From: Desulfuromusa sp.
GTDB taxonomy: Bacteria; Desulfobacterota; Desulfuromonadia; Desulfuromonadales; Geopsychrobacteraceae
Assembly (NCBI GenBank): GCA_021647765.1
Contig: JAKIUD010000032.1
Coordinates: forward strand, 1 to 35,753
Length of the DNA stretch: 35,753 nucleotides
Direction: 5' to 3'
This document shows, piece after piece, positions 1 through 8,277 of the stretch (positions are counted from its first letter, which is position 1; the number at the start of each line of letters is the position of its first letter). The position numbers and the translations under genes are program-made. Under the pieces are notes generated by a model, which searched no databases, was not told where the DNA came from, and saw only the letters and a program-made list of their open reading frames with translations.

Positions 1-1265
1 GGAATTTCTTCTCCAATAAGATTTTTAGCATTTTCCAAATTCAAGAAAACTTGGTGATCTTCTATTTTTTTTGGATAGATATCTATCACTTCACTTGTTA
101 CATCGCCACCAGAAATTTCTTGTATTAGTAAGGTAGCTCTTAATAATGCATATTCGGTGATATTGGGATCAATTCCACGTTCAAAACGACAGGAAGCATC
201 TGTATTTAAAGCGTGTCGTTTGGCAGATTTTCGAATACTCACCGGATTAAAATAGGCACTTTCTAAAAAGATACTCGTCGTATCTTTAGTAACGCCACTT
301 GTTATCCCACCAAAAACTCCTGCAATACACATTGGCTTTTCAGCATCACAAATCATTAAGTCATCTTCGTGAAGTTCTCTTTCTACACCATCAAGCGTTG
401 TAAATTTAGTGCCACTTGGCAATGTTTTTACATTGATTTCGCCTCCTTTTACTTTATTAAAATCAAAAGCATGAAGTGGGTGCCCCAGTTCGAGCATCAC
501 ATAGTTAGTGACATCCACAACATTGTTAATCGAACGCATTCCGACAGCTTCCAAGCGGCGCACCATCCAATCGGGCGAAGGGCCAATCTTGACCTCTTTT
601 ATCATCCGGGCGGCGTAACGCGGACACCCATCGGGATTCTTGATCGTCACTGAGGTCAACTCACCTATTGCTGAATCTGCCTCACAGAGTTTAATTTTCG
701 GTAATTTCAGTTTTTCCCCACAAAGGGCAGCAACTTCCCTGGCAACACCAACAATACTGAGACAGTCTGGTCGGTTCGGAGTCAAACCAATCTCAATCTG
801 ATAATCTTTTAAACCGAGAGCATCAAAAACCGGCTGACCAAGAGGTAAATTCTCAGGAAGAATCATAATTCCCGGGGAATCCTCCGCCAGAGCCAACTCC
901 TTTTCTGAACAAAGCATTCCTTGTGATACTTGACCACGAATTTTCGATTTTTTAATTTTAAAATGACCGGGTAATACAGAGCCAGGCTGAGCTAAGGCGA
1001 CAAGGTCACCGGTCTTGTGATTTGTAGCACCACAAACAACCTGAACCACCTCCGTACCGGTATTGACCTGACAGACGGTAAGTCGATCGGCATCCGGATG
1101 TGGGTCAACGGAATCCAATTGCGCAACGATAACCGAATCGAGATCACCACCGATATTGACCAAGGCATCGACTTCGAGACCAATCATTGTCAACCGGTCA
1201 CAAAGTTCTTGTGCTGAAAATTGAAAATCTACAAATTCTTTTAACCAATTGTAGGTGACTATCAT
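1..1265 (-). CDS. pheT: Phenylalanine--tRNA ligase beta subunit, N-terminal part (runs off the left edge)
   Basis: Beta subunit of the alpha2beta2 phenylalanyl-tRNA synthetase, which charges tRNA-Phe in the cytoplasm. Reading the minus strand from the ATG at 1265 gives an uninterrupted frame of about 421 codons to the window edge (usual length about 800), so roughly half is present. Visible are the N-terminal start MIVTYNWLKEF, an EMAP/tRNA-binding-like domain (around residues 40-150, with PHPDADRL and QGMLCSEKEL), and the B3/B4 region with TPNRPDCLS and HPLHAFDF. The segment FGGITSG followed by RHALNTDASCRFERG is the usual B3/4-to-B5 stretch. A Shine-Dalgarno-like AAGGGA lies about 9 nt before the ATG. 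The gene begins 22 nt after pheS and is surely cotranscribed with it. No frameshift or stop was found. Confidence 0.96.
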   Translation of the reverse strand, partial: MIVTYNWLKEFVDFQFSAQELCDRLTMIGLEVDALVNIGGDLDSVIVAQLDSVDPHPDADRLTVCQVNTGTEVVQVVCGATNHKTGDLVALAQPGSVLPGHFKIKKSKIRGQVSQGMLCSEKELALAEDSPGIMILPENLPLGQPVFDALGLKDYQIEIGLTPNRPDCLSIVGVAREVAALCGEKLKLPKIKLCEADSAIGELTSVTIKNPDGCPRYAARMIKEVKIGPSPDWMVRRLEAVGMRSINNVVDVTNYVMLELGHPLHAFDFNKVKGGEINVKTLPSGTKFTTLDGVERELHEDDLMICDAEKPMCIAGVFGGITSGVTKDTTSIFLESAYFNPVSIRKSAKRHALNTDASCRFERGIDPNITEYALLRATLLIQEISGGDVTSEVIDIYPKKIEDHQVFLNLENAKNLIGEEI

Positions 1266-1287
1266 TTATTGAATCCCTTACCAAATA

Positions 1288-2304
1288 TCAAAACTGCTTG
1301 AGAAAACGCAGATCATTATCAAAGAATAAGCGCAGATCATTGACACCATATTTCAACATGGCAATCCGCTCTAAGCCCATACCGAAAGCAAACCCGCTAT
1401 ATTTGTCAACATCATAATCAACCGATTTAAAGACTTCAGGGTCAATCATTCCACAGCCAAGAATTTCCAGCCAACCGGTTTTGCCACAAACGCGACAACC
1501 TTTACCACCACAAATGACACACTCAATATCAACCTCAGCACTCGGTTCAGTAAAAGGGAAAAATGAAGGTCTGAAGCGAACATTGTGCCCCTTACCAAAA
1601 AACTCATTAAGGAAGTGGGTAAGAACCCCCTTCAAATCACCAAAAGTGACCCGTTTATCGACCAAAAAACCTTCAACCTGGTGGAACATCGGGCTGTGAG
1701 TTAAATCAGAATCACGCCGGTAGACAGTTCCCGGAGCAATAATTCTGATCGGCGGTTTATGCTTGACCATGGTACGGATCTGGACTGGCGATGTGTGAGT
1801 ACGCAAGACACGATCATCACTGATATAAAAAGTGTCCTGCATATCTCGAGCAGGGTGGTCTTTGGGGATATTCAGCGCTTCAAAATTATAAAAATCCTCC
1901 TCAATTTCTGGCCCCTCTGCAACCGCAAATCCCAAGCGTGAAAAAATTTCAACAACCTCATTGGTGACAAGAGTTACGGGATGTAAACTTCCGCTAGCAG
2001 TTTTTCTACCAGGCAGGGTTACATCAATTTTTTCACTGGCCAACTTTGCCGCGATATCCCGCTGTTGCAGTTCCAGTTGGCGAGCAATAAAAGAGCTTTC
2101 AAACTGATCTTTAAAGGCGTTTACCAAAGCTCCTATAGCGGGACGCTCTTCTGCAGAAAGATCACGCATCCCCTTCATGACTTCGGTCAATGAACCTTTT
2201 TTGCCCAGAATCTTTACCCGCACATCCTGCAGAGCGATAAGATCATCGGCCTGATGCAAGGCTGAGATTGCTTCTTGTTGTAATTGTTTTATACGTTCTT
2301 CCAT
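1288..2304 (-). CDS. pheS: Phenylalanine--tRNA ligase alpha subunit
   Basis: Catalytic alpha subunit of phenylalanyl-tRNA synthetase. The product is 338 residues, close to the usual 330-350. The N-terminal coiled coil (about residues 1-90) is followed by the class II core. Motif 2 is seen as TVYRRDSDLTHSPMFHQVEG, and motif 3 as FGMGLERIAMLKYG near the C-terminus. A cysteine cluster (CVICGGKGCRVCG), common in this subunit in many bacteria, lies between them and may bind a metal. It is followed at 22 nt by pheT and preceded by a probable terminator behind rplT, so pheST may have partly independent expression. Confidence 0.98.
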   Translation of the reverse strand: MEERIKQLQQEAISALHQADDLIALQDVRVKILGKKGSLTEVMKGMRDLSAEERPAIGALVNAFKDQFESSFIARQLELQQRDIAAKLASEKIDVTLPGRKTASGSLHPVTLVTNEVVEIFSRLGFAVAEGPEIEEDFYNFEALNIPKDHPARDMQDTFYISDDRVLRTHTSPVQIRTMVKHKPPIRIIAPGTVYRRDSDLTHSPMFHQVEGFLVDKRVTFGDLKGVLTHFLNEFFGKGHNVRFRPSFFPFTEPSAEVDIECVICGGKGCRVCGKTGWLEILGCGMIDPEVFKSVDYDVDKYSGFAFGMGLERIAMLKYGVNDLRLFFDNDLRFLKQF

Positions 2305-2385
2305 GTGACAAATCCATCATCTTTGCAACCCCATAAATAAATGGGCATATTTAGATTTTAAATTTTTTAATAACCGACCAGAAAC

Positions 2386-2419
2386 AAAAAAAGGAGATGA
2401 AGCCTATCACTCCATCTCC
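2386..2419 (-). terminator. Probable intrinsic terminator between rplT and pheS
   Basis: On the minus strand a 7-bp stem GGAGATG/CATCTCC with a 13-nt loop is followed directly by seven T residues. It lies 19 nt beyond the rplT stop codon. It would end or attenuate the infC-rpmI-rplT transcript before pheS. The long loop makes it weaker than a textbook terminator. Confidence 0.65.
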
Positions 2420-2438
2420 CTGAACAGCAGAAAGCAAG

Positions 2439-2795
2439 TTATTGCAATTGCGCCTTGGCGGCTTCTGCAACAACGGTAAAACCTGCCGGATCATTCACTG
2501 CAAGATCGGCCATAATCTTGCGATCCAAAGCAACATCCGCCTGTTTTAATCCATAAATCAGGCGGCTATAGGAAAGTCCATTATCTCGCGCAGCAGCATT
2601 GATTCGGGTAATCCAGAGAGCCCGGAAATCACGCTTTTTAACCCGGCGATCACGATATGCATAATTCAGGGCACGATCGACCGCTTCAGTTGCAGAACGA
2701 AACAACTTACTTCGGGCTCCACGGTAACCTTTGGCAAGTTTCAGAACTTTGTTACGACGGCGTCTGGCTTTAAATCCTCTTTTTACTCTTGGCAT
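2439..2795 (-). CDS. rplT: 50S ribosomal protein L20
   Basis: Large-subunit ribosomal protein L20, an early 23S rRNA binder needed for 50S assembly. The 118-residue product has the family length, the strongly basic N-terminus (MPRVKRGFKARRRRNKVLKLAKGY) and the globular half with the conserved RDFRALWITRINAAAR. It follows rpmI at 110 nt, as in the canonical infC-rpmI-rplT operon. The leader between rpmI and rplT (2796-2905) contains GC-rich short inverted repeats, including GGGGATATCTCCCC. In other bacteria L20 binds its own mRNA to repress the operon; whether that happens here cannot be seen. Confidence 0.98.
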   Translation of the reverse strand: MPRVKRGFKARRRRNKVLKLAKGYRGARSKLFRSATEAVDRALNYAYRDRRVKKRDFRALWITRINAAARDNGLSYSRLIYGLKQADVALDRKIMADLAVNDPAGFTVVAEAAKAQLQ

Positions 2796-2905
2796 CTCGC
2801 TTGCTCCTTCTCATAAATAGTTTTTCGGCATCTGCCGTGGTTGGATCTACAGGGGGAGATATCCCCATAGTTCACAACCTTACTGCTTGAAAGCAGCAAC
2901 TCAAT

Positions 2906-3103
2906 CTACAAATATGGAACTAATTGAGAAATATTTTTTGTGTCAGCCTTGGAAACAATAATAGACTGACGCAAATCACGTTTCCTCTTTGTCGTTTTCT
3001 TGGTCAGAATATGGCTGGTATAAGCCTTATTCCGGCGAATCTTTCCTGTGCCGGTCTTACGGAAACGCTTGGCGGCACCACGATTAGTTTTAATCTTAGG
3101 CAT
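2906..3103 (-). CDS. rpmI: 50S ribosomal protein L35
   Basis: Small basic large-subunit ribosomal protein of 65 residues, the family length. The start MPKIKTNRGAAKRFRKTGTG and the segment KRKRDLR are diagnostic. It lies between infC and rplT in the standard operon order, 52 nt after infC. Nothing unusual is visible. Confidence 0.97.
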   Translation of the reverse strand: MPKIKTNRGAAKRFRKTGTGKIRRNKAYTSHILTKKTTKRKRDLRQSIIVSKADTKNISQLVPYL

Positions 3104-3155
3104 CTGTCTCTCCTGTTACTTTTCTGTTTGTGCAGTCATATGAGATTTTCAGAAA

Positions 3156-3668
3156 TTACTTTTTTAACGGACCAATCATCATGGTCATAAAACGCCCCAT
3201 TTTGCTCGGCTGTGATTCTACCTGGCCTATATCTTTTAGAGCTTCAACCGCTTTGGTCAATTGTTTCATCCCTTGATCAGGATGAGCGTTCTCCCGCCCA
3301 CGGAACATGATTGTCAACTTAACCTTATTCCCCTCTTCAAGAAAACGGCGGGCATGCTTGATTTTAAACAGGAAGTCGTGATCGTCAGTCTTGGGACGCA
3401 TCTTGACTTCCTTAATTTCAACCCTTACCTGCTTTTTCCTGGCTTCCGAAGCACGTTTGGCCTGCTGATACTTATATTTACCGTAATCCATAATCCGGCA
3501 AACGGGTGGATCAGCCTGTGGTGAAACCTCTACCAGATCGAGCCCCTGTTCCTCAGCAAGAGCTAATGCTTGCTCGGTATTCAGAACCCCTAACTGACCG
3601 CCTTCATCATCAATGACCCGCACCTGACGAGCACTAATGGCCTCATTGATATTCGCTTCTTTAGCTAT
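3156..3668 (-). CDS. infC: Translation initiation factor IF-3 (probable AUA start codon)
   Basis: IF-3 binds the 30S subunit, prevents premature joining of 50S and checks the start codon. The chosen start is an ATA at 3668-3666, giving about 170 residues beginning IAKEANINEAI, as in relatives. An AGGAG sits 7 nt upstream, and no ATG, GTG or TTG lies at that position. The only longer in-frame start (GTG at 3725) lies inside a terminator-like hairpin and would add an unrelated leader, so it is rejected. E. coli infC uses the rare AUU, which lets IF-3 repress its own translation; an AUA here would fit the same logic. Both family domains are present: N-domain with PPVCRIMDYGKYKYQ, and C-domain with FRGRE and SKMGRFMTMMIGP. 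Confidence 0.93.
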   Translation of the reverse strand: MAKEANINEAISARQVRVIDDEGGQLGVLNTEQALALAEEQGLDLVEVSPQADPPVCRIMDYGKYKYQQAKRASEARKKQVRVEIKEVKMRPKTDDHDFLFKIKHARRFLEEGNKVKLTIMFRGRENAHPDQGMKQLTKAVEALKDIGQVESQPSKMGRFMTMMIGPLKK

Positions 3669-3714
3669 GACCTCACTCCTCTGTTCTCTTTTAAAAGGGA
3701 AAAACCAAACAACG

Positions 3715-3734
3715 AAAAGACCCACTTCGGGTCT
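3715..3734 (-). terminator. Hairpin with U-rich tail between thrS and infC (terminator or attenuator)
   Basis: On the minus strand a stem AGACCC/GGGTCT with a 5-nt loop is followed by TTTCGTTGTTTGG and a further T run. It lies 14 nt past the thrS stop and about 47 nt before the infC start. It probably lowers thrS read-through into infC. The tail is interrupted, so termination is likely partial. Confidence 0.5.
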
Positions 3735-3748
3735 CTGTCACAACAACT

Positions 3749-5665
3749 CTATTTATATGCAGCACTATCAACCTGAACCATACTGACAAAATCGGCAACA
3801 GCCATTGCTTCCAGATTTTCACCATTCCGAAAACGGGGAGCAACAGTTTGACTCTCCATCTCACGGTCACCAATCACCAGCATATAGGGAACTTTGGCCA
3901 TTTGCGCTTCACGAATTTTAAAACCAAGCTTCTCATTACGAACATCAAGCTCAGTCCGCACACCAGATTCGCGCAGTTGCTCGAATACCTGTTGCGCATA
4001 AGCAGCCTGGTTGTCGGTAACATTCAGGACAATCGCCTGAACCGGCGAAAGCCAAAGCGGGAAGCTCCCTGCATAGTGTTCAATCAAAACCCCAATGAAC
4101 CGCTCGATCGATCCAAGAATGACCCGGTGCAGCATAACCGGACGATGCTTCTCTCCGTCAGTACCAACATAGGTCAGATCAAAACGCTCTGGCAGGGTAA
4201 AATCGCACTGGATTGTAGCACACTGCCACTCTCTGTCAAGCGCGTCCTTAAGTTTAACATCGATCTTTGGACCATAAAAAGCGCCATCCCCTTCATTGAG
4301 CTCAAACGGCTGGCCACTATCTTCCAAAGAACTTCGCAGCGCATTGGTCGCTTGTTCCCAATCGGCATCACTACCAATAGATTTTTCCGGGCGAGTTGAT
4401 AGCTCCATCACATACTCAAATCCAAAAATAGCCGCAACATCCCGAACGAAAGTCATAACCCCTTTGACTTCAGTATCAATCTGATCCGGTCGGCAAATAA
4501 TATGGGCATCATCCTGAGTAAACCCACGAACCCGCAACAAACCGTGGAGAACTCCAGATTTTTCGTGACGATAGACAGTGCCAAGTTCGAAATAACGGAT
4601 TGGTAAATTGCGATAAGAGCGTGGCTTCGATTTGTAGATCAACATATGAGCCAAACAGTTCATCGGCTTAATGCCATAGCTCTGCTCATCAACTTCAGTA
4701 AAATACATATTTTCGCGGTAATTTTCATAATGACCGGACATTTTCCAGAGCTCAGTTTTGAGAATCTGAGGACCAACGACAAGATCGTAACCGCGTTTTA
4801 AATGTTCTTTCCGTTCAAAATCTTCAATTATACTTCTGAGCATAGCTCCCTTAGGATGCCACAGAACCAGTCCGCCACCAGCTTCCTCACTAAAAGAGAA
4901 CAGATCCAATTCTTTGCCCAGTTTACGATGATCACGCTTCCGTGCCTCTTCAAGACGATGCAGATGAGCTTTCAGTTCTTTTTTCTGCAAAAAAGCTGTC
5001 GCATAGATCCGCTGCAACATGGCATTTTTCTCATCACCTCGCCAATAAGCACCGGCAAGACTGATCAACTTAAAAACTTTAAGCATGCCAGTGCGTGGAA
5101 CATGAGGACCACGACACAGATCAACAAAATCGCCCTGTCGATAAAGGGAAACATTCTTTTCTCCAAGGTCTTGAATTAACTCGACCTTGTAGTCTTCGCC
5201 CATACCTCGAAATAATTCAATTGCACTTTCACGAGAGACTTCTTCCCGCTCAACCGGCAGATTCGCCTTGGCGAGTTCAGCCATCTTTGCTTCTATAATT
5301 GGGAAATCTTCAGGGAGAAATTTTTTACTCTCACTATAAAAATCATAGTAAAAACCATCTTTGATAGCTGGGCCTATCGTCACCTGAACCTCATGACCGT
5401 AGAGTTCTTTAACCGCCTGTGCCATCAAGTGGGCACAGGAGTGACGAATTATTGCAAGTGCCTCAGGTGAATTTTGTGTAATCAAAGCGAGCCTGCCAGA
5501 CTCTTTCAGCGGGCTGGACATATCAATCAATACATCGTTAAAACGCGCTGCGATTGATTGTCGTGCTAACCCTTCACCGATAGTCAAAGCAACATCATGT
5601 GGAGTCGCACCCGACTCAACCTTTTTGATTGATCCATCAGGAAGTTCGATTTGCAATGAAGCCAT
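3749..5665 (-). CDS. thrS: Threonine--tRNA ligase
   Basis: Class II aminoacyl-tRNA synthetase that charges tRNA-Thr. From the ATG at 5665 (MASLQIELPDGS) the product is 638 residues, matching the family (about 640). Domains in order: N-terminal TGS; the editing domain with HSCAHLMAQAV and CRGPHVP; and the catalytic core with GVLHGLLRVRGFTQDDAHI (motif 2) and HRVILGSIERFIG (motif 3). The C-terminal anticodon-binding domain follows. A longer in-frame ATG at 5704 is rejected because it falls within a terminator hairpin and gives a non-homologous leader. The gene lies between tRNA-Val and infC. Confidence 0.98.
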   Translation of the reverse strand: MASLQIELPDGSIKKVESGATPHDVALTIGEGLARQSIAARFNDVLIDMSSPLKESGRLALITQNSPEALAIIRHSCAHLMAQAVKELYGHEVQVTIGPAIKDGFYYDFYSESKKFLPEDFPIIEAKMAELAKANLPVEREEVSRESAIELFRGMGEDYKVELIQDLGEKNVSLYRQGDFVDLCRGPHVPRTGMLKVFKLISLAGAYWRGDEKNAMLQRIYATAFLQKKELKAHLHRLEEARKRDHRKLGKELDLFSFSEEAGGGLVLWHPKGAMLRSIIEDFERKEHLKRGYDLVVGPQILKTELWKMSGHYENYRENMYFTEVDEQSYGIKPMNCLAHMLIYKSKPRSYRNLPIRYFELGTVYRHEKSGVLHGLLRVRGFTQDDAHIICRPDQIDTEVKGVMTFVRDVAAIFGFEYVMELSTRPEKSIGSDADWEQATNALRSSLEDSGQPFELNEGDGAFYGPKIDVKLKDALDREWQCATIQCDFTLPERFDLTYVGTDGEKHRPVMLHRVILGSIERFIGVLIEHYAGSFPLWLSPVQAIVLNVTDNQAAYAQQVFEQLRESGVRTELDVRNEKLGFKIREAQMAKVPYMLVIGDREMESQTVAPRFRNGENLEAMAVADFVSMVQVDSAAYK

Positions 5666-5691
5666 AAGGATTGTCCCTAACTTTATCGAAA

Positions 5692-5716
5692 CAAAAAGAG
5701 GCATCTAGCAGATGCC
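5692..5716 (-). terminator. Intrinsic terminator/attenuator between tRNA-Val and thrS
   Basis: On the minus strand a perfect 7-bp stem GGCATCT/AGATGCC with a 3-nt loop is followed by TCTTTTTGTTT. It lies about 40 nt downstream of the mature tRNA end and about 27 nt upstream of the thrS start. It should end most tRNA transcripts and let a fraction read into thrS. Confidence 0.75.
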
Positions 5717-5755
5717 CCAAGTGCAGTGCGCTTTATTTTCCAGTCTACCAAGTTC

Positions 5756-5830
5756 TGGTAGGCACGGGCGGGATTGAACCGCCGACCCCTTCCGTGTCAG
5801 GGAAGTGCTCTCCCACTGAGCTACGTGCCT
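5756..5830 (-). tRNA. tRNA-Val (anticodon GAC)
   Basis: The complement of 5756-5830 folds as a tRNA. The acceptor stem is AGGCACG pairing with CGTGCCT, the D-arm contains AGCTCAGTGGGAGAGC, the anticodon stem CTTCC/GGAAG encloses loop CTGACAC (anticodon GAC), and the T-arm contains GGTTCAATCCC. The discriminator base is A, and the 3' CCA is encoded at 5756-5758. It reads the valine codons GUC and GUU. A sigma-70-like promoter sits just upstream and thrS lies downstream. Confidence 0.97.
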
Positions 5831-5849
5831 GCATCAAAGCGCGGCGTTT

Positions 5850-5879
5850 TATGTAGCAGACCAGCTTCAATACTGTCAA
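5850..5879 (-). promoter_or_regulatory. Sigma-70-type promoter for tRNA-Val
   Basis: On the minus strand a perfect -35 box TTGACA (5879-5874) is followed after 18 nt by TACATA (5855-5850), preceded by TGC as in an extended -10. The predicted transcript would start 10 or so nt before the tRNA 5' end. Confidence 0.6.
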
Positions 5880-6038
5880 GCTATTTTATCAATTTCACTC
5901 TGCTTTCAGGCAATTTTGAAGTTCAAAGGGCTGTAAGGATTTTCAAGCTTGCCAGCGATAGAGGACAAAGATAAAGTAAACAAACTGACACACAACATAA
6001 CACCTCGAATAACAACTCCAGAAAAAGGAGCAGACAAA

Positions 6039-7901
6039 GTGCAAACCATAGACCAGCTAATCCAGGACAGCTGCCATCGGCACCCCAACAAGATTGCTCT
6101 TCAATATAAAAATAAGGGGCAGTGGAAAACCTTTTCCTACAGTAAACTCTGGGATGCTGTAGAAAAACTGGCGGCGGGGTTGCGTCAGTTAGGCATTAAA
6201 AAAAAATCGCATATTGCTCTCCTTGGAAAATCATCACCTCGCTGGGTTGCAGCATATCTTGCCATACTGAGGGCGGGCTGTGTGGCAATTCCCATTGACA
6301 AAGAACTTAAGTCAACAGAGCTACGCTACATATTGAATGATTCAAATTCTGAGGCTGTTTTTGTTGGACAGCCACAACTTGATACCCTTCTCGAGGTTAT
6401 AGATGACCTCCCGCAACTCAAAAAAATAGTTTCAATTGATACCCCCTTTGCGGAGTTAACAGACCTGAGTGATACAGCTGAAGCGATGGAGAATCTTTCT
6501 TCTCTCTGGAAAGATCTGGTTAACGATCTGAATATCGTCACTGAACGCCGTCAGCCGATTGAAGAGGCTGCTGCTCAAGCATATTCAATACTGACCCATC
6601 AGGAAGATCACTCGGGAAAGACAAAAAAACCGACTAACTTTCTCGCAGATTCGGTTATGTCACGGCATCGTTTACTCAAAGAAAAACGGCTTTTTTCCTA
6701 TAAGGATATTTTCCATTCGATCCCCTTGCCAGAAACAAGCAGCAAAGCTGATGACAGGGCGGTTATCCTATACACATCTGGCACCACAGGTCGATCAAAG
6801 GGAGCCATGCTCAGCCATCGGAATATTGTCAGCAACATTGTGGCTGCCAGTCAGCGCTTTCAAGTTGATGATTCAATGCAAACTCTCTCTTTTTTACCAA
6901 TCAACCATGTGTTTGAACAGGTCTGTGGAATCTTATTGCCCCTCTCTCTTGGAGGACAAGTCAGTTTCGCTGAATCGATTAAAAAGCTGGGTGATAACCT
7001 TAACGAGATCAAACCCTCATTCCTTCTCGGTGTGCCTGCTGTCTACCGTTTATTGCTTGACCGGATCATGAAAAATATCAATTCAAAACCTTCTTCGCGG
7101 CTCCTGTATAATTTTCCATTGACCCGTAAAATTGTTATCGCAAAAATACAACAATCCCTGGGCGGAAAGACTATATTTGTCAGCGGAGGAGCGGCACTGG
7201 ATCCCGCTGTTTCTGCAGGTTTTCACAGCCTTGGCCTCAACTTACTGCAAGGCTATGGTATTACAGAGACCGCTCCGGTTATTTCTGCTGAAAGTCCTTT
7301 CAAGAGCAAACCTGGCACATCTGGGGAAGCATTGGATGGGGTGGAGATTCAAATTGACAATCCAAATTCCGATGGGGAAGGTGAAATCAAAGTAAAGGGT
7401 CCGAACGTAATGCTTGGCTATTACAACAATGAAGCGGCAACGGCTGAAGCACTCGTTGACGGATGGTATCTAACCGGAGATCTGGGTCGCATCGATGAAG
7501 ACAATATGCTCTCCATTTGCGGCCGGGTTAAAAATTTAATTGTAACCCCAAATGGAAAAAATGTTTACCCTGAGGAAATAGAGAACCAGCTACTTAAGAG
7601 TCCATATATTGCCGAAATCATGGTTTATGGGCATAAAGTCGGGGCAACAGCAGAAGAGGTCTACGCCGTCATTTTTCCTGATGAGGAGGCTCTCTTTGCG
7701 CTAGCAAAAGAGCAAAATAATGGTCCGATGTCTGCGACAGAAATCGAAACTTTGATACGTAAGGAAATCCTTGCCCAAGGCAAAGTTTTAGCTGATTACA
7801 AACGAGTCAAAAAATTCACCCTGAGAGAAGATGAATTTCCAAAAACCACCACCCGCAAAATCAAACGCTATATTGTTGAGCCAGAAATCTCAACAAACTG
7901 A
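6039..7901 (+). CDS. Long-chain fatty acid--CoA ligase (AMP-binding family)
   Basis: ATP-dependent acyl-CoA synthetase of the ANL superfamily, activating fatty acids through acyl-AMP. The start is the GTG at 6039: AAGGAG lies 8 nt upstream and the resulting N-terminus MQTIDQLIQDS matches the family. A TTG at 5949 gives an extra low-complexity leader and is less likely. The product is 620 residues. Motifs: phosphate loop ILYTSGTTGRSKGAML (about 242-257), GYGITETAP, GWYLTGDLGRID and the hinge/lysine region CGRVKNLIVTPNGKNVYPEEIE. A linker of about 90 residues between the N-terminal lobe and the phosphate loop is typical of the FadD15/LcfB-like group. The stop TGA is the first three bases of a dispersed repeat. 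The gene diverges from tRNA-Val/thrS. Confidence 0.93.
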   Translation: MQTIDQLIQDSCHRHPNKIALQYKNKGQWKTFSYSKLWDAVEKLAAGLRQLGIKKKSHIALLGKSSPRWVAAYLAILRAGCVAIPIDKELKSTELRYILNDSNSEAVFVGQPQLDTLLEVIDDLPQLKKIVSIDTPFAELTDLSDTAEAMENLSSLWKDLVNDLNIVTERRQPIEEAAAQAYSILTHQEDHSGKTKKPTNFLADSVMSRHRLLKEKRLFSYKDIFHSIPLPETSSKADDRAVILYTSGTTGRSKGAMLSHRNIVSNIVAASQRFQVDDSMQTLSFLPINHVFEQVCGILLPLSLGGQVSFAESIKKLGDNLNEIKPSFLLGVPAVYRLLLDRIMKNINSKPSSRLLYNFPLTRKIVIAKIQQSLGGKTIFVSGGAALDPAVSAGFHSLGLNLLQGYGITETAPVISAESPFKSKPGTSGEALDGVEIQIDNPNSDGEGEIKVKGPNVMLGYYNNEAATAEALVDGWYLTGDLGRIDEDNMLSICGRVKNLIVTPNGKNVYPEEIENQLLKSPYIAEIMVYGHKVGATAEEVYAVIFPDEEALFALAKEQNNGPMSATEIETLIRKEILAQGKVLADYKRVKKFTLREDEFPKTTTRKIKRYIVEPEISTN

Positions 7902-8031
7902 GCCTCTTGCAAAAGTCGTCATCCTCGTGAAAACAGGGACCCAGTTTTTTGCTGAAACCAGGAAACCTCTGGATTCCCGCCTGTGCGAGAATGACAGTCA
8001 CTGGGCTTTACAGGGTTTTGTAAGAACCTCA
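7899..8031 (+). repeat. Dispersed inverted-repeat element A, copy 1
   Basis: About 131-133 bp bounded by imperfect terminal inverted repeats: TGAGCCTCTTGCAAAA on the left and, on the complement of the right end, TGAGGTTCTTACAAAA (13 of 16 match). The interior contains CTGGATTCCCGCCTGTGCGAGAATGAC split by short complementary stretches. Copy 2 lies at 16541-16671 in the same orientation; by hand alignment 107 of 131 positions agree (about 82%). No transposase is encoded, so it is a MITE-like or REP-like element. Its first three bases are the stop codon of the acyl-CoA synthetase gene. Confidence 0.85.
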
Positions 8032-8216
8032 TCTAAGAACAATTTACCAGCCACTCACAACTGTGGGCGGTTTGTCGAATAACCTTGGCAGCTAAAAGCA
8101 AAAGTTTCTACACAGTGAAAACATCCTGTTAAAATTAATAAAATTCAGCAGTCTGATCCTGTTGAAGATGGATTTTTCAATAGTATATCCCCTTGAATTG
8201 AAACTTTTTTCCAATA

Positions 8217-8245
8217 TTGACAAGCGACCCTCCGGGTGGTCTAAT
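8217..8245 (+). promoter_or_regulatory. Sigma-70-type promoter for purM
   Basis: A perfect -35 TTGACA (8217-8222), 17-nt spacer and TCTAAT (8240-8245, 5 of 6 to consensus) lie just upstream of purM. Transcription would start near 8252, about 26 nt before the start codon. The spacer holds a short inverted repeat GACCctccgggtGGTC, which could be an operator. Confidence 0.7.
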
Positions 8246-8277
8246 GCCGACTATTTCATTAATCAAGGAGCCGAGAT

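Noticed and set aside
1..1265. Possible break in pheT, since several small opposite-strand frames occur there
   Set aside because: Reading every codon of the minus strand from 1265 down to position 3 gave no stop or frameshift; the small frames are shadows.
5666..5704. Longer thrS start (ATG 5704)
   Set aside because: It lies in the terminator stem GGCATCT/AGATGCC and gives a leader without family resemblance.
5717..5949. T-box or other riboswitch before thrS
   Set aside because: No T-box sequence or specifier structure is visible; the upstream element is a tRNA gene followed by a simple terminator.
5949..6038. TTG start extending the acyl-CoA synthetase by 30 residues
   Set aside because: The GTG at 6039 has a better Shine-Dalgarno (AAGGAG, 8 nt) and a family-like N-terminus.
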